Part shown: piece by piece, positions 1 to 6,814 of the stretch
Layout of the letters: every line of letters begins with the position of its first letter
How positions within the stretch are numbered: position 1 is the stretch's first letter
Assembly: GCA_036278935.1 (NCBI GenBank)
Contig: DASUKA010000178.1
Location: forward strand, 1-6,814
Origin: DASSNR01 sp036278935
GTDB lineage: Bacteria; Gemmatimonadota; Gemmatimonadetes; Gemmatimonadales; Gemmatimonadaceae
Reading direction: 5' to 3'
Length of the DNA stretch: 6,814 nt
Position numbers and translations under genes: made by a program
The notes under the pieces: model-generated
Told to the model about the DNA's origin: nothing
The model's input: the letters and a program-made list of their open reading frames with translations, nothing else
The model's database searches: none

Positions 1-1091
1 TGGCGCATACCATGATGGCGCTCGGCCTGCTCCGCGCTGACCAGGCGCGATTCAAGGAGGCGGAGCAACTCGTGCGCGATGGACTGGCCATGAGCCGCCG
101 CCACCTGCCGGAGTCCCACGCCGACGAGATCAAGGGAACCGCAGCGCTGGGCCTCGTGCTGGAGGATCGCGGCGAGTACGACCAGGCCATTCCCGTCCTG
201 CGGGAGGCCGTGCATCTGGATTCGGCGTCTGGCGCCCAGCCGACTGATCTCTCCGCCGCGATCACCCTTCTGGCGAACACCTATTTCTACGCGGGCCGAT
301 ATCCGGAGGCTGACTCGCTGAACCGGCGCGTACTGGGCATGGACCGCGCCATCTACGGCCCGCGCCATCCTAATGTGGCCGACGACCTCATCAATCTGGG
401 TGCGGTGCAGTTTCAGGCAGGACGCTACGCAGAGGCAGCGCAGTTCGACGCGCAGGCGCTGGACATCGACCAGGCGTGGTACGGACCCGAGCACCCGGAA
501 ACCGCGTCGGCAATGACGATTCTCGCGCGGGCGCTCGTGGCCCAGTCGCGCAACGACACCGCGCTGGTGCTGCTGCATCGCGCGCTCGCCATCCAGGAGC
601 GCGTGTACGGCCCCGTGCATCCGCGCGTGGCCTCCGCGCTCAACGAGCTGGGTCACGTGGCGCAGAGCGAGGGGCGACTGGACAGCGCCGCCGCCGATTT
701 CCGCCGGATGGCCGATATCTACCGCCACGTCTATGGCGACAATCACTATCTCATAGGTATAGCCGTATCGAATCTCGGTGGGGTGTATCTGGATGAAGGA
801 CAGCCGTCACGCGCCGAGCAACTCTTTCGCGAGGCCATCCGGCGCTACTCGACGGCCCTGTCGCCGGAGCATCAGTACACCGCCGTGGCGAGGATCAAGC
901 TCGGGCGCGCGCTGCTCGTGCAACACCGCTTCGCGGAGGCGGAACGGGAGAGCCGCGCGGGATACGAGATTCTGCTGAAGGAAGCCAGTCCGCCGGCCGA
1001 CTGGCTGGCGAACGCGAGAAAGGACCTCGCCGCCGAGTACGATGCGTTGCATCAGCCCGCGAACGCCGCGCGCTTCCGAACGGGCACATAA
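1..1091 (+). CDS. Tetratricopeptide-repeat protein, kinesin-light-chain-like repeats (5' end outside the window)
   Basis: The reading frame is open to the left edge (first whole codon at base 3) and stops with TAA at 1089-1091. The ATG at 12 is therefore probably internal and the N-terminus is missing. Numbering from that ATG, about seven helical repeats of roughly 42 residues are visible. The clearest lie between residues 110 and 285 and share a linker of the form YGxxHPxVA (YGPRHPNVA, YGPEHPETA, YGPVHPRVA, YGDNHYLIG). This is the kinesin-light-chain/TPR_12 type, a protein-protein interaction scaffold. No catalytic domain and no membrane segment is seen in the part present. In high-GC soil bacteria such arrays often form the C-terminal half of Ser/Thr protein kinases or stand beside regulators; that is possible here but the deciding part lies outside. 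A 96-base gap separates it from the next gene and nothing ties it to the nitrate operon. The TPR call is firm; the cellular role is unknown. Confidence 0.88.
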   Translation, partial: AHTMMALGLLRADQARFKEAEQLVRDGLAMSRRHLPESHADEIKGTAALGLVLEDRGEYDQAIPVLREAVHLDSASGAQPTDLSAAITLLANTYFYAGRYPEADSLNRRVLGMDRAIYGPRHPNVADDLINLGAVQFQAGRYAEAAQFDAQALDIDQAWYGPEHPETASAMTILARALVAQSRNDTALVLLHRALAIQERVYGPVHPRVASALNELGHVAQSEGRLDSAAADFRRMADIYRHVYGDNHYLIGIAVSNLGGVYLDEGQPSRAEQLFREAIRRYSTALSPEHQYTAVARIKLGRALLVQHRFAEAERESRAGYEILLKEASPPADWLANARKDLAAEYDALHQPANAARFRTGT

Positions 1092-1187
1092 CGTGCGACG
1101 CGGAATCGGAGCCGTCGCTCCCGCCCCGACCCATCGCGCCGGGCACGGAGGGAGCACCGGATCCATCCTGCCGGATCACGCCGCCTC

Positions 1188-2381
1188 ATGAGAGCCATGT
1201 CCCATCAGCGACAACGCGCCGCCACTGCGGCGGCGATAGCCACGGGCGTAACCCTCATACTCGTGTATGTGGGGTCGCGCGGGCTGCGCGACTTCGACGC
1301 GGCGCTCATCGGCTACGCCGTGGCCTCCGTGTTCGTGATCGCGGCGCTCACGTACCGATACACCCTGTGGATCGGGCGGCCGCCGACACGGCTCTACTTT
1401 CTGGCCGGCTGGCGCGAGTTTCTGAGCTGGAAGAACTTCCGCCGCTACACGCTGCTCATCCCGAAGGCATGGTGGACGGACATCTTCGGGCAGACGTTCC
1501 TCTTCCGGCGCAGCCCCACGCGCTGGCTCATGCACGAATGCATCTTCTGGGGCGTGGTAATCTCGGTGCTCGTCACCGTGCCGCTCACCTTCGGCTGGAT
1601 TCGCTTCACCCTGGTGCCGCCCGATCACTACCAGGCCTGGTTCTTCGGAATTCCCGTCCTGGTCTTTCCCATCTCCTCGGGAATCGGCTTCAGCGCCTTT
1701 CATATCCTCGACTTTTCCGCGGTGCTGCTGCTGGTCGGGCTCTCGATCGCCACCTGGCGGCGAATCACCAATGCGGGGCTCATCACCACGCAGCGCTTCG
1801 GGTTCGACCTGATGCCGCTCTTCCTGCTCGCCGCCATCGCGGTGACGGGGCTCGCGCTCACCGCTTCCTCCAACTGGTGGGGCGGCTCCTTCTACTGGTT
1901 CATCGCGCTCACGCACCAGGTGGTGGTAGTGCTCTGGCTGCTCTCCCTGCCCTTCGGCAAGTTCTTTCACATCGTGCAGCGACCGGCCAGTATTGGCGTG
2001 ACGTTGTACCAGCAGGTGAGCCAGGACATGGGGCCGTACGGACCACAGCTACCGGTGCGAGCGGCGCCGTCCGATTCGATCGCTCAAACACCCGCGGCGC
2101 CGCTGACGGTGAACACCGCCCGCACGGATACACCCAACGCCGCCCCCGCGACGGTACATCGTGGCCAGCCAGCTCTGCCATCGGCTCGGCACTGCCGTCA
2201 CTGTGGGACCGCGCTCCCCTCCGCGCAGTTCGTCACCGATCTGAAGCAGGTGCTCGGCGAGCTCGGGCAGGACTACGACTTGCGGAACGGATTGGGCACC
2301 TTGCAGGACTACTGTCCAACGTGTAAGCGCGTGTTGCGCGCTCGCGCGTACTACGAGCTGATGCAGCAGCGCTTCCTGTAG
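1188..2381 (+). CDS. NarI-like membrane cytochrome b subunit with C-terminal double-CxxC tail
   Basis: Likely the quinol-oxidising, heme b membrane subunit for the reductase encoded just downstream. The 397-residue product has hydrophobic segments at about 12-29, 38-61, 117-138, 148-168, 171-190, 207-226 and 234-256. Histidines H116 (RWLMHE), H172 (AFHILD), H243 (ALTHQV) and H261 (GKFFHI) lie in or at the ends of helices and are candidate heme ligands. The LPFGKFFH end of the last helix resembles the NarI/DsrM family. A Pro/Ala/Thr-rich linker (about 285-332) leads to a tail with C336/C339 (CRHCG) and C376/C379 (CPTCK), a possible zinc ribbon or rubredoxin-like metal site, which is odd for this family. 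Nine bases separate the stop from the next start. The start is ambiguous: ATG 1188 (used) or ATG 1197; neither has a strong ribosome-binding site. The cytochrome reading is by pattern; a transporter-type label is the main alternative. Confidence 0.72.
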   Translation: MRAMSHQRQRAATAAAIATGVTLILVYVGSRGLRDFDAALIGYAVASVFVIAALTYRYTLWIGRPPTRLYFLAGWREFLSWKNFRRYTLLIPKAWWTDIFGQTFLFRRSPTRWLMHECIFWGVVISVLVTVPLTFGWIRFTLVPPDHYQAWFFGIPVLVFPISSGIGFSAFHILDFSAVLLLVGLSIATWRRITNAGLITTQRFGFDLMPLFLLAAIAVTGLALTASSNWWGGSFYWFIALTHQVVVVLWLLSLPFGKFFHIVQRPASIGVTLYQQVSQDMGPYGPQLPVRAAPSDSIAQTPAAPLTVNTARTDTPNAAPATVHRGQPALPSARHCRHCGTALPSAQFVTDLKQVLGELGQDYDLRNGLGTLQDYCPTCKRVLRARAYYELMQQRFL

Positions 2382-2390
2382 CGTCACACC

Positions 2391-4679
<2,289 letters not shown>

Positions 4680-4714
4680 GACTGGATCGCTTGGATTCAC
4701 CACAGAGAAGAGCG

Positions 4715-4749
4715 GTTGTGAGTTATGAGTTATGCGTTGTGAGTTGTGA
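4715..4749 (+). repeat. Five tandem 7-bp repeats, consensus GTTRTGM
   Basis: The units run head to tail without spacers: GTTGTGA (4715-4721), GTTATGA (4722-4728), GTTATGC (4729-4735), GTTGTGA (4736-4742) and GTTGTGA (4743-4749). They differ only at position 4 (G or A) and, in the third unit, at position 7. They lie just inside the left inverted-repeat arm of the larger element. With a 7-base period, a tandem array like this can expand or shrink by slippage, so copy number may differ between strains. Confidence 0.85.
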
Positions 4750-4766
4750 GCAGTGGGGGGACAAGG

Positions 4767-4807
4767 CTGGAATGGTGAGGCCTCACAGTTCTAAGCCTGA
4801 ATTCCAG
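4767..4807. repeat. Nested palindrome within the intergenic element
   Basis: An outer inverted repeat, CTGGAAT (4767-4773) with ATTCCAG (4801-4807), encloses a perfect 12-bp palindrome, GTGAGGCCTCAC (4775-4786). In RNA the outer pair could form a stem with a large loop. The inner palindrome has no spare loop bases, so it would more easily act as a duplex DNA site or as part of an alternative fold. AGGCT (4764-4768) with AGCCT (4794-4798) offers a competing pairing. No run of T follows, so an intrinsic terminator is not supported. Confidence 0.6.
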
Positions 4808-4895
4808 TTCGCCGGAAAAGAGCTGTTGGCCGTTCTCCGTGTCTCTGTGGTGAACCGCCTTTCATTCCGCGTCTCCGTGATGCACCGCAGTCCCC

Positions 4896-4901
4896 GAGGA
4901 A
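4896..4901 (+). promoter_or_regulatory. Ribosome-binding site for the four-cluster ferredoxin gene
   Basis: GAGGAA ends seven bases before ATG 4909. It lies just outside the repeat element, so translation of the downstream gene can start independently of the element, and it supports ATG 4909 as the start. Confidence 0.65.
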
Positions 4902-4908
4902 ATGCCAG

Positions 4909-5538
4909 ATGCAAGTGAAGACGATGTTCATCGATCCGTCGCGCTGTATCGGATGCCGGGCGTGCGAGGCCGCATGCCGCGAGTGCGACTCGCACAAGGG
5001 CGAGAGCATGATCATGGTCGATTTCCTGGATCGCACCGTGAACGTTGCCACGCAGCCCACGCTGTGCATGCATTGCGAGGACCCCGTTGCGCCCTGTGCG
5101 CAGGTGTGTCCCGTGCTGGCCATCACCATCACGGCGGACGGCGTGGTGCAGCAGGCGGAGACGTCGCGCTGCATCGGATGCCGCAACTGCGTGTACGCCT
5201 GCCCCTTCGGCGTGCCGAAGTTCGACACCGAAGCGCGGCTCATGAAGAAGTGCAACCTCTGTTACGACCGCACGAGCCAGGGCCTCAAGCCCTGGTGTGC
5301 GCAGGCCTGTCCCACGCAGGCGATCTGGTACGGCACGTACGAGGAGTTCGTGGAGGAGCGCGAAGGGAGGCCCGTGAACGTCACCGCGTTCGGCGAGCAA
5401 TCAGTGCGCACCAGAGTCTATCATGTGCTCCCGGAGGACGTGCCGCGCCTCGATATCTCCGCGCTGCTGGCCGAGGCGGAGGCGAGCGTGGCGAGCGCGC
5501 TCGGCGAGCAGACGCCGGAGGAGCCGTGGGTGCTATGA
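4909..5538 (+). CDS. Four-cluster [4Fe-4S] ferredoxin electron-transfer subunit (DmsB/NrfC/HycB-like)
   Basis: This is the electron wire between the membrane cytochrome and the molybdenum subunit. The 209-residue product carries sixteen cysteines in four groups: C13/C16/C19/C23, C53/C56/C63/C67, C88/C91/C94/C98 and C115/C118/C130/C134. That is the standard arrangement for four [4Fe-4S] clusters in the beta subunits of complex iron-sulfur molybdoenzymes. C26 is an extra cysteine. There is no signal peptide and no C-terminal membrane anchor, so it should be cytoplasmic, like the NasC-type subunit. The tail after about 140 is acidic and probably helical. ATG 4909 is preceded by GAGGAA at seven bases. 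It is separated from the catalytic gene by the repeat element but overlaps the Rieske gene by four bases (ATGA), which indicates translational coupling. The family is certain; pairing with this particular reductase is inferred from position. Confidence 0.92.
   Translation: MQVKTMFIDPSRCIGCRACEAACRECDSHKGESMIMVDFLDRTVNVATQPTLCMHCEDPVAPCAQVCPVLAITITADGVVQQAETSRCIGCRNCVYACPFGVPKFDTEARLMKKCNLCYDRTSQGLKPWCAQACPTQAIWYGTYEEFVEEREGRPVNVTAFGEQSVRTRVYHVLPEDVPRLDISALLAEAEASVASALGEQTPEEPWVL
5517..5523 (+). promoter_or_regulatory. Ribosome-binding site for the Rieske gene
   Basis: GGAGGAG lies inside the end of the ferredoxin gene, 11 bases before ATG 5535. Together with the ATGA overlap it fixes the Rieske start, although the same frame stays open further upstream to 4902. 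Confidence 0.65.
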
Positions 5539-6062
5539 GCGACGAGCGCGATCCCGACGAGCTGCTCAGCAATCGATCGAGCGCGGGACGGTGGGGGGTC
5601 GCCTTCCCGTACGAGTGGGACGCGGACGATCTGGTCTCGCGCCGCGAGTTGCTGCGATGGGCGGTGGGAGCGTCGGGTGCCCTCTTTGTCGCGACCGCCG
5701 GCATTGCCGGGCTGAGTCTCGTGCCGGGACGTCGGCCGGCCGCGGCGCAGCCGATCATCCAGGCAGGTTCGCTAGCGATCGGCGACGTGCACTACTTCAC
5801 GTATCCCGATCCGGGCGATCAGGCCATCCTGTTGCGCCTGGCCGAGCGCCGCTTCGTCGCGTACAGCGGCAAGTGCACACACCTCTCCTGCGCCGTGTAC
5901 TGGGACGCCGAGCGTGGCGAGCTGCGCTGTCCATGTCACGAGGGCGTGTTCGATCCCGAAACCGGCGCCGTGTTGGCCGGCCCGCCGCCGCGGCCGTTGC
6001 CGAAGATTGCGCTGCGCGAGCAGGACGGCATGCTCTACGCCACGCGCAAGACGCCCTCGTGA
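5535..6062 (+). CDS. Rieske [2Fe-2S] protein with twin-arginine signal anchor
   Basis: Predicted membrane-anchored [2Fe-2S] electron carrier on the outer face of the cytoplasmic membrane. The 175-residue product has S35-R36-R37-E-L-L followed by a hydrophobic segment at about 43-63, matching the Tat-dependent uncleaved anchor of bc-complex Rieske proteins. Cluster ligands are C114 and H116 (CTHLSC) and C132 and H135 (CPCHEG), with 15 residues between H116 and C132. C119 and C134 are the expected disulfide pair, which in bc-type Rieske proteins goes with a high-potential cluster. A Pro-rich strand (GPPPRPLP, 149-156) follows, as in the family. ATG 5535 overlaps the ferredoxin stop. With a b-type cytochrome in the same operon it suggests a quinol-oxidising module. 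No cytochrome c1, and no bc1-type cytochrome b, is visible. The family is firm; its partner and the direction of electron flow are inference. Confidence 0.93.
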   Translation: MSDERDPDELLSNRSSAGRWGVAFPYEWDADDLVSRRELLRWAVGASGALFVATAGIAGLSLVPGRRPAAAQPIIQAGSLAIGDVHYFTYPDPGDQAILLRLAERRFVAYSGKCTHLSCAVYWDAERGELRCPCHEGVFDPETGAVLAGPPPRPLPKIALREQDGMLYATRKTPS

Positions 6063-6063
6063 G

Positions 6064-6345
6064 ATGCGCACGGTAAGGACGCGCGACGCCGGCGTTCGCG
6101 TGGAACGGCGCACACCCGCGGTGTCCGCTCCGCCGCCGGGCCAGGGCCCGCTCGCCATGCTGGCCCTTGCGGTGGGCCTGCTGCTCATGACCGTGCAGCT
6201 CTGGCTTCTCACCCTCGCGCTCAACCTCTACCTCGCCGGCATTCGCGAGGGCACCATCATCGCCGCGATCATCTCGGGTCTCATCTTCCTCGGCGGGCTG
6301 CTGGTACTCCGGCTGCTCCGGCACCGGTCCGTTCATCGGAGCTGA
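6064..6345 (+). CDS. Small two-helix membrane protein of unknown function
   Basis: The 93-residue product begins one base after the Rieske stop (TGA 6060-6062, then ATG 6064), so it is probably coupled to it. The first 28 residues are basic and Pro-rich (RTPAVSAPPPGQ). Two hydrophobic helices follow, about 29-57 and 63-84, joined by a short AGIREG turn, and the product ends in a basic tail (RLLRHRSVHRS). The first helix contains VQLWLLTLALNLYLAG. Small proteins of this shape, which I recall next to Rieske genes in related phyla and which may correspond to a DUF (possibly DUF6755), have no known function; that link is from memory and weak. By position it could be an assembly factor or an accessory anchor subunit for the Rieske or cytochrome module. 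The same frame is open upstream to 5914, but that stretch is a shadow of the Rieske gene. Confidence 0.72.
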   Translation: MRTVRTRDAGVRVERRTPAVSAPPPGQGPLAMLALAVGLLLMTVQLWLLTLALNLYLAGIREGTIIAAIISGLIFLGGLLVLRLLRHRSVHRS

Positions 6346-6352
6346 GCGGAGC

Positions 6353-6814
6353 GTGCCCCAGGAGCAAGAGCCGAATTCGGAGCGAACCTCCGGCCAGGCG
6401 CCATCGGCCGACCAGCTGCGCTCACGAGGACCGTCCGGCGAGCCCAACTCGCACGAAAGCTCCCGCGAGCTGCGCGCGGGCCCGATCGGTGGGCAGCTCT
6501 GGGTCGTTGCGCGCGGCGTGCTGTTGCGGCTCCGGCTCCCCGCCCTGGCTCAGCGCTACGATTCCACGGCGGTCCTGGCCGCCTTCAGCTTCATCAACGG
6601 CTGCATCTCCATCGCGTTGATGGCCGCCGTGGCGCTCATCAGCCGCCAGCCCTTCGTGTTCCCGTCGCTGGGCCCGACGGCCTTTCTCTTCTTCTACACG
6701 CCGCTCGCGCCGTCGGCCAGTCCGCGGAACGCGGTCGTCGGACATCTCATCGGCGTGGCCGCCGGCTGGGCGAGCCTCGCCGCCTTCCACCTGCTACACG
6801 CGCCACCCGCCATG
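6353..6814 (+). CDS. HPP-family membrane protein, possible nitrite transporter (3' end outside the window)
   Basis: The frame starts at GTG 6353, with GGAG at 6338-6341 eleven bases ahead, seven bases after the previous stop. It stays open to the right edge, giving 154 residues without a stop. Residues 1-45 are polar and low in complexity; membrane helices appear at about 73-97 and 126-150. The block FPSLGPTAFLFFYTPLAPSA (103-122) followed by SPRNAVVGHLIG (123-134) is the core of the HPP family, where PRN and GHL are typical. HPP proteins of plant plastids and cyanobacteria have been reported to transport nitrite, which fits a place at the end of a nitrate reductase operon: moving the nitrite product, in either direction. 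The true start may be later, since no helix or conserved block lies in the first 45 residues. The family call is good; the substrate is inferred. Confidence 0.83.
   Translation, partial: MPQEQEPNSERTSGQAPSADQLRSRGPSGEPNSHESSRELRAGPIGGQLWVVARGVLLRLRLPALAQRYDSTAVLAAFSFINGCISIALMAAVALISRQPFVFPSLGPTAFLFFYTPLAPSASPRNAVVGHLIGVAAGWASLAAFHLLHAPPAM

Larger units (their letters stand above)
4696..4888. repeat. Intergenic structured repeat element (MITE/REP-like)
   Basis: This fills most of the 229-base gap between the catalytic and iron-sulfur genes. A perfect 13-bp inverted repeat, TTCACCACAGAGA (4696-4708) and TCTCTGTGGTGAA (4842-4854), bounds a 159-bp unit. Inside are five tandem GTTRTGM heptamers (4715-4749) and a nested palindrome (4767-4807). 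The right arm lies in a 22-base block (4837-4858) that recurs with 18 of 22 matches at 4867-4888, a period of 30 bases. The composition is less GC-rich than the flanking genes. No transposase frame is present, so if mobile it would be non-autonomous. It may act as an intra-operon RNA structure that sets the relative amounts of the two flanking products, or be neutral intergenic spread. The repeats are read directly; mobility and role are inference. Confidence 0.7.

Noticed and set aside
1107..1120. Possible terminator hairpin GGAGC-CGTC-GCTCC after the TPR gene
   Set aside because: The stem has only five pairs and no T-run follows; in GC-rich DNA this is expected by chance.
1157..1177. Direct repeat CCGGATC (1157-1163 and 1171-1177) upstream of the cytochrome b gene, considered as an operator
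   Set aside because: Two 7-base matches in a GC-rich leader are weak, with no matching regulator known and no promoter hexamers nearby. No FNR-like TTGAT-N4-ATCAA site was found either.
1176..1970. Minus-strand frame of 264 residues opposite the cytochrome b gene
   Set aside because: Its highly charged, repetitive Glu/Arg/His composition is typical of the complement of a GC-rich membrane protein gene; no domain is seen.
6422..6790. Minus-strand frame opposite the HPP gene
   Set aside because: The plus strand encodes clear HPP-family motifs through the same bases; the minus frame is charged and featureless.

Overview
The window is a compact, high-GC, plus-strand stretch of bacterial chromosome. 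GC-rich codon third positions run through all genes. The first gene is the tail of a kinesin-light-chain-like TPR protein, and the next six genes look like one operon. The style (long TPR proteins, Rieske plus HPP genes, high GC) suggests a Gemmatimonadota- or Acidobacteriota-like soil or sediment bacterium. That is an inference from style; no marker gene is present.

Layout: (1) 1-1091, 3' part of the TPR protein. (2) 1092-1187, a short gap with no clear promoter or terminator. (3) 1188-2381, a multi-pass NarI-like cytochrome b with four candidate heme histidines and a C-terminal tail carrying two CxxC knuckles. (4) 2391-4679, a NasC-type molybdopterin nitrate reductase catalytic subunit with a [4Fe-4S] site and a Cys molybdenum ligand, and no Tat signal. 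(5) 4680-4908, the only sizeable gap inside the operon. It holds a repeat element with 13-bp inverted repeats, five GTTRTGM heptamers, a nested palindrome and an extra 22-bp direct repeat. (6) 4909-5538, a DmsB/NrfC-like ferredoxin with four [4Fe-4S] sites. (7) 5535-6062, a Rieske protein with a twin-arginine signal anchor, overlapping the previous gene by ATGA. (8) 6064-6345, a small two-helix membrane protein. (9) 6353 to the window end, a truncated HPP-family membrane protein, a family linked to nitrite transport.

Proposed working: cytochrome b takes electrons from quinol. The four-cluster protein passes them to the cytoplasmic NasC-like subunit, which reduces nitrate to nitrite. The HPP protein may move nitrite. 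The Rieske protein sits on the opposite membrane face and is the puzzling part: with cytochrome b it recalls a bc-type quinol-oxidising module. The notable point is the combination: an assimilatory-type catalytic subunit without its usual flavoprotein partner, joined to a membrane b/Rieske/FeS module. Haloarchaeal nar operons also carry Rieske and cytochrome b genes, but with a NarG-type, outward-facing catalytic subunit. Function is inferred from sequence only.
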